Source of the DNA: Citrus sinensis
Lineage: Eukaryota > Streptophyta > Magnoliopsida > Sapindales > Rutaceae
Assembly (NCBI RefSeq): GCF_022201045.2
Contig: NC_068560.1
Coordinates: forward strand, 34,993,001 to 35,057,000
Reading direction: 5' to 3'
DNA length: 64,000 nucleotides
Shown here: in pieces, positions 51,142-62,807 of the stretch
Numbering within the stretch: the first letter of the stretch is position 1
Layout: every line of letters begins with the position of its first letter
Notes under the pieces: generated by a model
Database searches by the model: none
The model's input: only the letters and a program-made list of their open reading frames with translations
Told to the model about the DNA's origin: nothing
Program-made: the position numbers and the translations under genes

Positions 51142-51357
51142 TCACACGGGGCTGAGGAGCTGATAGAGCTGGGGCTTGGGGTCAGAGTTCATGCCGATGA
51201 TGATGACAAGAGGAATGAAGCCATAGTGAGTGATGACTTTAGCCTTTTTCATGGCCCAAGTGCTCCACTCTTTCAAACAATCTGCTCTTGATTTCTCTGA
51301 ATCTTTTGCTCCCTTCACACTCTTGCCTTTAGTCTTAAGTGTTATTCTTGAACTCAT
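51142..51357 (-). CDS. TOM7: TOM7, mitochondrial outer-membrane translocase subunit
   Basis: Small tail-anchored subunit of the TOM complex, which imports nuclear-encoded proteins across the mitochondrial outer membrane; Tom7 modulates assembly and stability of the complex. A single exon of 71 codons. The basic N-terminal half ([17 protein letters not shown]) would face the cytosol. The core, [20 protein letters not shown] followed by VIIIGMN, holds the conserved positively charged lead, the membrane helix and the Pro/Gly kink of Tom7. The end [10 protein letters not shown] matches plant TOM7-1 as I remember it. Length equals the family norm of about 70-75 residues. There is no in-frame upstream ATG that would be a better start. 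Converges with the transporter gene and diverges from the EDRF1-like gene. Confidence 0.93.
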   Translation of the reverse strand: MSSRITLKTKGKSVKGAKDSEKSRADCLKEWSTWAMKKAKVITHYGFIPLVIIIGMNSDPKPQLYQLLSPV

Positions 51358-53134
51358 TTTATCCTCACTCTCTCTCCTTTGCTGGGTTAGCTTTGGCTAT
51401 TAACCCCCAACAGATTATGCACCTGTAGAAGTGAATTAAAAAGACCTGATAAACCTGATCAGGCAATAGCATTATATTGATAAAATCACACAGCATTCAT
51501 TGATGCAGGATGCAGCAATTGTAGTGGAGCTAATAAACAAAAACTTATCTAGGTTACTTATGTGGTCAATTGGATCTTTCTTTCATTGCTGTCAAAAATC
51601 TGAACTCCAATGAAATCTCATCACAGAAGAGAGGGAGGGGAAGGGGGTGTATTTGAGTGGGGGGAATATTTACGTTGCCAAGTATTTAAGGTGACATTAT
51701 GAGGAAAGCTGCTATTAGTCTTGAGGTTGGTAACCGGCAAGAAGAGTGTTAACAAGCATCTCAACTCATGAAGCCAGTCAGCTATAGAAGGATGGAAATC
51801 TTAAGTTCAGGCAGGCCAACTTGACAAGGATGACACTTAACACACACTGTGAAGTCTGCCATCAACTATGCTGTTAGCTAGACTTCGACTTCTAAACATG
51901 TAGACAAGGACAGTATCATCAATGACCGTATCTGTTCTTCTTTAGTGGATTTATATTAGGGGGGAAACAACATGGCTGGGTTACACATACTCTATCATTC
52001 ACATTGCATATCCTTGGTAAGGATATGTTGCCCCCACCCTTGCAATGATCGAGCATTATTCTTTTCTTTTCTATTCCATAAGCCATAGTCCCACAACAGA
52101 ACAATCAAATTGAAGAACACAGTCTCTATGTCTCTCTCACTTACACATACAAGGACACCAAAAAATAAAAAATAACAACCAACCCAACAAGAAGTTGGGC
52201 TCAAAGACTAGAGATATGTTTGAAATTGCTAAACTCTGCTTAATTTTAAAAGCAAAACGAATAAAGTGTTTGATAAAATCCCTGTTTATCCTTAGATTTA
52301 CCAATCAGCCATCTGCTTATACTTAGCAACCAGTGATTCCATTTCATAACATGAGTAAACACCACTTTCAATTGAGGAGGGATTAACAGTGTCCTAATCA
52401 ATACAGAGACTGAAAAGTAAATTATGAAACTTGTAAAAATCTTTAGAGTACTAAAATTTTGTACGTGTACCATTTTATAGTACAAGAAAATCCATCAGAT
52501 TAAAATTTTAATCTAAAATCCAATCTTAGCAATTTTTTTTTGGCATACTAAGAGATAAAAAAAACTATATTTTCTAACAAGAATACATCAAGTAATTAGT
52601 ATACAGTAACCGCATTAATTATGATAAAAAAATAAAAAAGTAAAACTGACCAACCTAAGTTGAACGATTCCAGTGGGCTAACGGAGACAGATGGAAGTGC
52701 CGGAGGCGGCAGATGACTGGACGATGTGTTGAGAAGATGATGGGCGATTGTTCCGTGTGCGGATGCGGGTGCAGAACGCCAGAATTGGTTAGGTGGTAAT
52801 TTGAGTTTACGTATTGAACAACATGTAGGCAGGAGCATTCGATTATCATGTACCCACTTATAGATGGCTGCCACGTCACCCATAATTGACGAGTGGTGAT
52901 TCTATTTATTAAAAATATTTCCATTGAAAATAAAAATACAAGGACTTTCTCTTGGGGGAAAAATTTTGAATTTTCTAGGAAATATTTCCAATTCCAGACC
53001 ACGTTTAATTTGATCTATATTTTCACAGAAAGAAGAAATGAAGCAACTAGAATAAGAATTTACTTCTTTTTTCAAAAAAAAGAAAAGAAAAAGGTTCGAG
53101 ATTGATCGAAGGAGAGCAACTAAGTGAGCCGACC
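51358..53134. promoter_or_regulatory. Divergent region, TOM7 and EDRF1-like
   Basis: 1.8 kb between two divergent start codons. GGCTGCCACGTCACC near 52867-52880 contains a TGACGTGG-type bZIP site (minus strand). Around 52600-53000 overlapping minus-strand frames exist, one starting MGDVAAIYKWVHDN, but none gives a recognisable protein and no splice pattern links them. I treat this as promoter and leader sequence. Confidence 0.4.
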
Positions 53135-56100
53135 ATGGAAAAACAACCGTCACTGGCGCCGCCGTCACAATCTAGCTCGAGAGAGCTGCAGTGCGTGGGA
53201 AGATTGGAAATCGTACAGCCGAAACCCGTAGGTTTTCTCTGCGGTTCAATTCCGGTACCGACGGACAAATCTTTTCACGACGCCGCCTTTAACTCCGCCC
53301 TCGTGCCCTCTTCCGACACGTAAGTAAATATTTATTTTTATTTGTTAATTTATAATTCTTTATTTGAATTTCTTCGTGGTTTTTTTTTAGTGTGAGTGCT
53401 CCTCGGTATCGGATGCTGCCAACGGAGACGGACCTTAATAGGCCGCCGCTTGTGCCGAACCTTCCGGAAAAGGTGCTTCCTATTGGTTCCGTACAGTCCA
53501 AGGCAACTGGAGGTAAATTGCTTTGTTAATTGAATATTAGTAGTCCCCTTTCTATATTGCCTTCGTTACAGTCTGATGCTGCATGCTGTCAACGCAAAAT
53601 AGCGTAATAGCATATGCGTGAGATTGAAATTTTGAAAGCCCAGAAGCTAAAGTGTTTGTTAAACTCTGAGTTTTACTTTACAGCTAATGCTCACCAACCA
53701 CTACTCGCATATATTTGACTGCTTGTGATAAACATTTGTGGATTCCTTAATCCCTAACATAGCCTTCATATATTATAGAGAAGCCATTTTCTTTGGTATC
53801 ATGGTACCGTAGCTTTTGCTACATAAAGAGTGATTGACATTAGATTGTCTGTATGTTATGATCCTCATACTAAAATATAAAGATATGAGCCTAAGTATGA
53901 CTCTGATACTCCAGTCATTTGAATCTGATATGCATGCATGAAAACTGATCATTTTGGAAAGGTTTACTATTAAACAGTTCTGAGATGACTGGAAGCAGAA
54001 AGATGTATATAGACATACCTAACTTAAAGTACTCGTAGACTTTGTTGGCATGGTTTTTGTCATTGTGGACATGTGTGCTTGAGGTTTGAGAAATTTTTGG
54101 GCTCCATTGGGTTCTGGGATCAGAGTTTCTATCTGCTGCTTGAATTTTGCATTAGGAGTTAGTTTTCTGCAGAATATTTTTTAGGATTATCTGCTGCTTT
54201 GTATTATCCAATGCATGCAATTATGCAAATGGAAATGCTATAGTGACTAGTTGAGTACTAAAGACAAAAGTAGAGGATATAATAACTCCATTCTGCTTTT
54301 ATAAAAATTTGATGTTCATAAATGGCAGATCCAAGTTGGGAAGGTGGTGCTATTGCATCTAATCTTAGTAGGAAATGTGAAGCCCTCGCCGTGTCTGGTC
54401 TGGTCGAATATGGGGATGACATAGATGTGATTTCTCCAACTGACATTTTGAAGCAAATCTTTAAAATACCATATTCCAAGGCTCGATTATCAATTTCAGT
54501 TCACCGTGTTGGACAGACTCTTGTGCTGAATTATGGGTTTGTATCTACATGTTGCTTCTTTGTTTATTATTCCATAGAAGTGTTTTAACTGATTGAGTTT
54601 TTGCCAAATTGCAGGGCTGATGTTGAAGAAGGAGAGAAATTGATCAGAAGACATGGAAATCAATCAAAATGTGCAGATCAATCTTTATTTTTGAACTTTG
54701 CTATGCATTCAGTTAGAATGGAGGCTTGTGACTGCCCACCAACTCACCAATCTCCATCTGAGAGGCAAACAAACTCATCTGTTCTTCCTGGGAGAGATGC
54801 ATCCAATTTTGTGGGACAGACTGAAGATGTTGCTAGAAAGGAAGGATCAGGACATTTTTCAGAGTACCCAAAGGTCCAACAGGATAGCTCCATTTGGGAC
54901 AGTAGGAAGAATAAGAGAAATAAAAATCATGATCCTGTTAAAAAGGCCTCACATGTTGGCGAAAAGCCTAGATGCTCGATTCAAGAGTCTGAAAAACATA
55001 GAAGAGTTGGTAATGATGGATTTTTGAGGGTTTTGTTTTGGCAATTTCACAATTTTCGGATGCTTCTGGGTAGCGACTTACTTCTCTTCAGTAATGAAAA
55101 ATATGTTGCTGTGAGCTTGCATTTATGGGATGTCGCACGACAGGTTGCAGCCAACTACCTTCCCCAACCCCCCCCCCCCCCCCCCCCCTCTTCTCTTTCT
55201 CCTCTCATTAGCTTGTTAGTTTGTTAAATTTTTTACTGTTTCAAATCCCTTCATTTGGCAGGTCACTCCTTTGACTTGGCTTGAAGCCTGGCTTGATAAT
55301 GTCATGGCAAGTGTGCCTGAGTTGGCAATTTGTTATCATGAGAATGGTGTTGTTCAGGGCTATGAGCTTCTGAAAACAGATGACATATTCTTACTAAAAG
55401 GTGTCTCTGATGATGGCACTCCTGCTTTTCATCCTCATGTTGTCCAACAAAGTGGTCTTTCAGTATTGAGGTTTCTTCAAGAAAACTGCAAGCAAGATCC
55501 TGGTGCTTATTGGGTACTGATTTCGTTTGTTTTTAACATGAACTTCCATGTTAATGAAGTTTAATGTAGGCAAACTTTGTTTCTGTTATCTGACATTACA
55601 TTTTACAGCTATATAAAAGTGCTGGCGAAGATGTAATTCGACTTTTTGATCTCTCTGTTATTCCTAAGAACCATTCTTCAAGTGCTTGTGATGACAGCAC
55701 TAGCTCCCTGCCTCAAATTCATAGAGGAAGAAGTGATTCATTATTTTCATTGGGGACTCTACTGTACCGCATTGCTCACAGACTTTCGCTTTCAATGGTG
55801 TGGTGCAATAATAAGTATTCTATTTTGTGTATCACCTTGGAATCTGTGATTCCCTCCTGCTAATTGTTGATTGCTTTGTTGCAGGCATCTGATAATAGGG
55901 CAAAGTGTGCAAGGTTCATAAAGAAATGTTTGGATTTTCTGGATGAGCCCGATCATTTGGTACTATAGTTTTCTAAATTGATATTTGATATGAAAGTTGT
56001 ACCTTCAATTCTTTTAAACCTATGGCTAGTAACATGGTTACTAATGCTCTCTGTATGATGCTTAATAGGTTATGCGTGCGTTTGCCCATGAACAGTTTGC

Positions 56101-59100
56101 AAGGCTTATTTTGAATTATGAGGAAGATCTGGAATTAACTTCTGAATCTCTTCCTGTAGAATGCAAAATAACTGTTACTAATGCTGAAGAAGAATCCATG
56201 GACCCTTTCAGTAGCTTCTCTGAATCAGATGTCCATGACAAGGGCCTGTTGATTGTGGAAGACGAATTAAGTCAAGCAGGAATGGCAATGCAAGATTTAG
56301 TATCAGAAGCTTCTATGAAGATGACTCTGGATGAAAATGTATCAGCTCCCACTTCCAGGAAATTGATAGCCCCTGGTGATCCAGAATTCAGAGATCAAGA
56401 AAGAGGTCTTCCAAGTTCCAGTGCTGATGAAAGCTTTGCTGTGTGTAGAATGTCTCCAACATCTACCAATGTGATTGAAACTGTTGCCGATCCAATCTCC
56501 TCTAAGTTAGCTGCAGTACACCATGTTTCACAAGCCATTAAATCTCTCAGATGGAAGCGCCAACTACAAAGCTCTGAACCAGAGTTTATTAACCAGAACA
56601 TTCGTGTTGGTGATACGCTTCCATCTCCAAACTTTTCTGTTTGTGCTTGTGGTGATGCTGACTGTATTGAAGTTTGTGACATTCGAGAATGGCTTCCAAC
56701 ATCGAAACTGGACAACAAGTTGTGGAAACTTGTTCTTCTTCTGGGAGAATCTTATTTGGCGCTTGGACAAGCTTATAAGGAGGATGGTCAGTTGCATCAA
56801 GCTTTGAAGACTGTGGAATTAGCTTGTTCTGTTTATGGATCAATGCCTCAGCACCGTGAAGACACAAAGTTTATTTCCTCAATGACTAAAGGCTCATTAT
56901 CTCCAATAGTATTCACCGACAGAAGAAAAATGACTGGGTCATTTGTTGGTGATATGAAGGAAGTTAACTCAAGCTCTAATGATGGTTGTCTTAATTCTGA
57001 GCAATTATCTTCTGCTTACCTCTTCTGGGCTAGGGCATGGACACTGGTTGGAGATGTTTATGTTGAGTTCCATATGATAAAGGGTAAAGAAATCTCAATA
57101 CAAGCAGAGAGAAAACCTTCTACCAGAGAATTGAAAATGTCTTCTGAGGTTGTCAAAGAAGTCCAAAGGCTTAAGAGGAAGCTTGGTCAGTATCAGAACT
57201 GCAGTTCATGTTTCTTGGTTAATTGCAGCTGCCAGAGTGACAGAGCCAGCAGTGGCAGCAGTGCTAGCAGTAGCAGTGGAGATAAGGTTTCTATTGCTTA
57301 TGGCAGAAAACACAATAAGAGATCACATGCTAAGAGTGCCTCATACTCACTTCAGGGAGACCCTGCAGATTCCTTCCTTAATTGCAAGGATGAGAATACA
57401 AAGAGTCTTGACAATGGAAATCTGCAACTCAATAGGGGTGATGGCACACTTATGGGAGCTTCCAATGTTATTTCAGAGAAACTTGAGGATTTGAACGCTA
57501 CTAATTCTAAAAGAGTAGAACATACTTCAGGAACACATGATGTAGAGTCCAAGGTGTCCACACAAGTGGAATTTGCTTCAAGAGATAAGCCCAAAGTGAA
57601 AAATGGTGGGATATTTAAATACCTTGAGGATCCTGTAGTTGGGGATGCAGAAAACAATCTCTCATCTGCCCTAAGTTGTTATGAAGAAGCTGTAAAGGCA
57701 TTGGGTGGACTTCCTACTGTTTCAGCAGAGCTACAGTCTGTTCTAAAAAAGAAAGGATGGGTTTGCAACGAAATGGGTCGTATCAGGCTTGAAAGAAAAG
57801 AAATGGAAAAAGGCGAACATGCTTTTGCAAATGCTATTAATGCATTCAAAGAAGTTTCTGACTACACTAATATTATTTTGATTAACTGTAACTTGGGCCA
57901 TGGCAGACGAGCATTGGCTGAAGAGATGGTGTCAAAGGTTGAAAGTCTCAAAATACATACAATCTTCCAGAATATGTATAAACAAGCACTTGAGACTGCA
58001 AAATTGGAATACTGTGAATCTCTCAGATATTATGGGGCTGCAAAGTTGCAACTTAATTCTCTTGTCGAAGAAGCTGGTTCAGTGTCAAACAGCTTGAGGA
58101 TGGAAGTACATACACAATTCGCTCATACATACTTGAGGCTTGGCATGCTTCTGGCAAGGGAGGATACAACTGCTGAAGTTTATGAAACTGGAGCCGGGGA
58201 GGACATATCTGTGCCTTGTGAAGGAAGAACCAGGAAAGAACTGAGAAAGCATGAGGTATCAGCAAATGATGCAATTAGAGAGGCATTATCTTTGTATGAA
58301 TCAATGGGAGATTTACGCAAACAGGAGGCTGCTTATGCCTATTTTCAACTTGCTTGCTACCAGAGGGATTGCTCTTTGAAGTTCTTGGAATCAGATCATA
58401 AGAAAAATAACTTGCCTAAAGGGGAAAACAGCTTTGTCCATAGGGTCAGGCAATATGCTTCCTTGGCTGAGAGGAACTGGCAAAAAGCTATGGACTTTTA
58501 TGGTCCCAGGTCACATCCCACCATGTACTTGACTATTCTTATGGAGAGGTCGGATCTTTCATTCAGGCTTTCATGTTTCTTACACTCGAATGCGGTATGT
58601 TCCATACTCTCTTGTTCTTTAGTATTGTGGAAATCCATATTTTTATCCAGATGTTTGGTTGCTTGCTGATTTGAACTTTTTAGACAATGTTTGTTGTTTA
58701 GTGATTTTCATTCTTGACAATGTTCATGCATTGAGGTATACCAATTATAAATATTTTATCACTACAATTCATGTAAGGTATACCATTTTTTTTCATTATT
58801 TATATTTTTACGGGTGATTCTGATAATTTGGTATTGTTCCAGATGCTGGAAACAGCTCTATCTTGCCTGCTTGAAGGACGCCATATATCTGAAAGTTGCT
58901 CTGAATCTTTGTCAACTAATGGTTCCAAGGTATGTGCCAAATTTTGGAACCAGTTGCAAATGCTTTTGAAAAAAATGCTGGCCACAACAATCTCCACAAG
59001 CACAAACAAATCGTCTCCCATTGGGCAATCAAATCCTTCTGTACGGTCTGCAGATGCCGGAAAGCTGAGGGAGCTTTACAAAATGTCCTTGAAGTCTACA

Positions 59101-59148
59101 GAGTTAAGTGAATTACCAGCCATGCATGCATTGTGGACATCACAGTAA
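53135..59148 (+). CDS. EDRF1 family protein
   Basis: Homologue of erythroid differentiation-related factor 1, a large conserved eukaryotic protein of poorly known function in plants. Nine exons give 1463 residues: 53135-53319, 53391-53512, 54329-54536, 54615-55143, 55262-55513, 55609-55797, 55885-55959, 56069-58594 and 58843-59148. All junctions keep frame. Conserved N-terminal blocks include YRMLPTETDLNRPPLVPNLP, LWDVARQVTPLTWLEAWLDN (across exons 4-5) and CDIREWLPTSKLDNKLWKLV. Exon 8 (842 codons) includes helical pairs resembling tetratricopeptide repeats (LSSALSCYEEAVKALGG; GEHAFANAINAFKEV). Between these lies a Cys-rich patch (CSSCFLVNCSCQS) and a Ser-rich linker, probably disordered. There is no signal peptide or membrane helix. 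The ATG at 53135 is preceded by no in-frame ATG. Intron 4 contains a run of 21 C close to its donor. Confidence 0.92.
55168..55188. repeat. Poly-C run in EDRF1 intron 4
   Basis: Twenty-one consecutive C lie 25 bp after the intron 4 donor of the EDRF1-like gene. The transcript carries the C strand and the template strand a G run, so R-loop or quadruplex formation is conceivable. Homopolymer length is also error-prone in assembly. Confidence 0.7.
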
Positions 59149-61560
59149 GAAAATGGCTGCTATACTGTCTGATCTCAAACCCTCAAAAGCTTTCTATCAT
59201 CTGACTAGAAAAGTCGTTCACTTTTAACATTTGATGGGGGAAATGATGTCAGGAGATTTGGAAATTTAAATCATTCACTTATTCCATTGATGTGTATTTC
59301 AGGGTGACCTTCTTTTAAGTTTCTATTTTGCTTCTAAGCTTTCACTTTGGTTAGTGTGGGTTTTTCTCTTTCGTTCAAAATTAAGCTCCATTCGCGTCTT
59401 TGCGATTACGGTTCTGTCCGCTGCGGCTCTGAATTTACAAATTTCAATTTTCTGTTAATATTAACTGCGAAAAGACAACGTGGTGTATCATTTAACATTG
59501 TAGATGATTTTTATACATCATTTATCTTTTCATTTTCAGCAGAGTTTAAAAAAAAAAAATTTGTTATTTTATTAATACGAAATTAATGAAGCTGTGACGA
59601 TTTTTATTTTAATCCCCCCCGGGTGCCCCCACCAAAAAAAAAAAAAAAAAAATCATGCTGTTAATGTTTAATCATATTTGCTGTAATGTTGACGAACGTT
59701 TCAAACTCTTGTTCTTTTAGGGTTATAACTGATGGTTATTTTTCAATGCTATTTCTACTACAGAACTGGACATGAGAGATTCTTTTCATTCAGCTACTCG
59801 CAAATGAAAGGACAAAAAAATATTTTATCAAGATATAGGGGGATTTAATAAATAATTTATTGAATATATATATATATGTGAACATAATATAGAAAGATAG
59901 GAGTCTGCAGTCCAAAATCAAACAAATTAATTAATAGAGGGGAATGAATTTACGACAATCCCAAAGAGATAAAAAAGCACATAATCAACAACTTTAAAAA
60001 ATAATAATAATAATAACATAACATCATGGTACTAAATTACATATAAGATTAGAGTTTGGAATTTTTCCACATTAACCTCTACTATTCTTCAATCATGCTA
60101 TGATTGTTAATAAAAACCTTCGAAGCTAATGAACAATTTTAGTGTCTTTGGATCTAGCATAAATACATATGATTATCTCTTCCTTTTTATGTTAGTTTAT
60201 GATATTTTTGCTTTTTTAACTAAATCAATCAAATCAATAGTGTAGGAATATGCAGGCCTGTCTCTAAAGTACTGAGAGCTTTAGACAATTTTTTTTTTAA
60301 TGAAATCTCCTTACATTCCGCAGCTTGAACACTTAGAGAAATATAAAATAGTTCAAAATTTAATTAATTTTTAAAATATCAACATTCAGTAAGATAGTAG
60401 GAAATTTTAAAAAAAGTCAAGAAAATGTCTTTTTTATTTCCTTTAGAACTATTATTTAAAGAAAATATTTTTATTTTTACTTCAAAAGTAAGCCATTAAA
60501 TGTAATAATTTTCTTTATAGAAAATAGTGCAAGAAATTATATAATACTAAATAATGAAGTCTTTTTAAAACAAATAAAGAATTTAATCTCTTTCTAGAAA
60601 AAAAACTAATAATGAATTAATGGTTAGAAAATACTATTGATTATGCCCCTTTAACGTTAAGGTTATCAAATATATAATTTGTATATAAATTCTAAAATTG
60701 TAGAATAACTATTAATTAAACAAAGGCAAAAAAAAAATCCTATTAAAAGTAACTTTAAAAAATCTTTTAATAGTATATTAAGGAAATATCAAAAAAAAAA
60801 AAAGATTCATACCATAAGGGACATAAACAACTATAACTAGGCATTCATATAATAATAGGAGTTAGACAACCGCCTAATTTATCAATACTTAAAACCAACC
60901 ATACAAAATAAATGATGATAATATATATGGTCCGAGGCTCATATGCTGGAAATAATAAATTCTCAATTCTCAAACAGTGGGCAATAATTTCATTTGCAAT
61001 TTGTTCAATTACCCTCAAGCTGATTCTTATTAACAAACATAACTAAAAGATGGCGGGTTCTTTTTATTACTACAAAGTAAAATAGTTTGCTATTTTCTTC
61101 CTAACTCGAAATTAATAGAACTAAGATGGTTTGTTTCCTTAATAAGTCAATAAACTATGATGTGTTATTTAAGAACAATAAATAATTCTTTACAAGATTT
61201 AAATAAATTAATTATATCATCTCACTAATTAATTGATACAAAATTATATTTTTATTTAAAATAAAAAAATTTAAAATATGTAATATTACTCAAAAGATTT
61301 CAGTCCTTGCAACTAGAATTACTCTCCCCACATAAATGAGTATGTAAATACATACCATGTTATTAAATGTTGTACGGATACCAAGGAACATCGAACATGC
61401 CCCTAATTTGTGATTTGAATAAAAATAAAGGACTCAGATGTTATTACCTCTTACATTATTACCAAAGACCCACAAAAAAAAAAAAAAAAAGGAGCGTGTA
61501 ATGGATTGCTTAATAGCTAAGTACCAAAGAAACGTCTGAGTTGTAAATTCCAGAGACAGA
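59149..61560. other. Intergenic DNA upstream of the I9 inhibitor gene
   Basis: No exon seen. The first few hundred bases should be 3' untranslated region of the EDRF1-like gene. The rest is very AT-rich, with poly-A runs near 59633-59652 and 61474-61490 and an (AT)n tract near 59862-59878. Confidence 0.5.
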
Positions 61561-61566
61561 GAGGGT

Positions 61567-61573
61567 TATAAAA
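61567..61573 (+). promoter_or_regulatory. TATA-like motif close to a start codon
   Basis: TATAAAA lies only 10 bp upstream of the ATG at 61583. If it is the working TATA box, transcription would begin near 61600, after that ATG, and translation would start at the internal ATG at 61649 instead. If it is not, the motif is incidental. The sequence alone does not decide. Confidence 0.4.
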
Positions 61574-61582
61574 GACGAATCG

Positions 61583-62807
61583 ATGCAGGGAAGAAGCAGA
61601 AAAAACTTGTTATCATCAGCTGTCATTTTGTGGATTCTGATAATCGAAATGGCGGAGACGACGGCACCACCACAAGCTGAATCGGCGGTTCAGATCGTTT
61701 ACACGGAGAGGCCACAGGACGAGGAGCCCGAGTCCTTCCACCTCCGTATCCTCTCCTCCGTCCTCGGCAGGTTTGTTTTTTATTTAATTCAATCGCATTT
61801 TGATTTGAATCGGTTCGGTTCGTTGGCAATTTGGTAATAATTGTTTGCTTTTAACGGTGTTTCGTTTGGTTCTTCGATCTGTATGCAGTGAGGAGGCTGC
61901 AAAGGATGCTCTGTTGTACAGTTATAAGACGGCTGCCAGTGGATTCTCGGCTAAGCTTACTCCTCAGCAAGTTGATGAGATTTCCAGTAAGGATTTTCCT
62001 TTTTTTTTTTAAATTTTATTTGGGGTGAAATTATTGGTTTTTTAATTGTGGAATTCTTGTAACATTGCATTGATCACCCTTTAGATTTGGCTAAAATACC
62101 GGTAACCCTATTTAGTTTGATAGCAATATTTTTATTGATGAAACAAAGTGGTGAATATGATTGTGGATGGATATGAGTATTATTAGCATTGTTGGTTATA
62201 ATATCCCAGACTCTGTGCTCTGGGTTGATGCAAAATGATGTTGGTTTGGATCAAAGTTATCTTGTCTACTTTTTCTTAGAGCCTAGCAGTGATCTGAAAT
62301 GACAAGCCTTTTATCTATAGACCATATCTGCTGTTCTCCTAAGTTCGAGCAGATAGTTCTTGGTGTATGTGCTAGTTCTATGTGTTAAACACGCAGATAA
62401 GATTTTGCTTCCGCAATGTCATAATGAATGTATCAAATCTGCTTTCTTTCTCTTACTGACAAATAGCCTACGTAACATTGGTAAAGATCTTTGGGTTAAT
62501 CCTACTAAATTGCACTGATACCATGTTAATTGAAATGTCATAGAATGCCTCGCTTTCATGGTTGTCCCTAGAATGTTTCTCCGGAATCTATGGATTTTGG
62601 CACATTGACTGAGTTCTCAAGGCCTTTTCTTCTTGTCTTATACTTGGGGTTTATTTAATTTCTTCTTGTTGTTGTTATTAGTATTATACGATGAGGGTAT
62701 AACTTTAATTTTGACATCTGTCTTTTGTGGCAGAACAACCCGGTGTTCTTCAAGTTGTTCCGAGCAGGACACTTCAGCTTCATTCCGGACATGGGAAGCT
62801 GCACTAG
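61583..62807 (+). CDS. Subtilisin-propeptide-like inhibitor (I9 family)
   Basis: Stand-alone inhibitor-I9 domain, the fold of subtilase propeptides, without a protease. By analogy with plant SPI-1 it would bind and inhibit subtilases. Three exons, 61583-61770, 61889-61986 and 62734-62807, give 119 residues; each intron splits a codon and rejoins in frame. The I9 core runs from IVYTERPQDEEPESFH through LYSYKTAASGFSAKLTPQQV to KQPGVLQVVPSRTLQLHSG, the last being the strand that blocks the protease cleft. The first 22 residues (RKNLLSSAVILWILIIE) resemble a signal peptide. A second in-frame ATG at 61649, in a better context (GAAATGGCG), would yield a cytosolic form starting MAETTAPPQ. Length fits a propeptide inhibitor, too short for a subtilase, and no catalytic domain follows within the window. 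Confidence 0.88.

Noticed and set aside
52596..53268. Overlapping minus-strand frames upstream of the EDRF1-like gene, one starting MGDVAAIYKWVHDN
   Set aside because: They use different frames, no splicing links them, and they fall in the promoter and leader of EDRF1.
56395..56867. Several antisense open frames inside the long EDRF1 exon 8
   Set aside because: They mirror the codon bias of the sense coding frame; no splice sites or family motifs support them.
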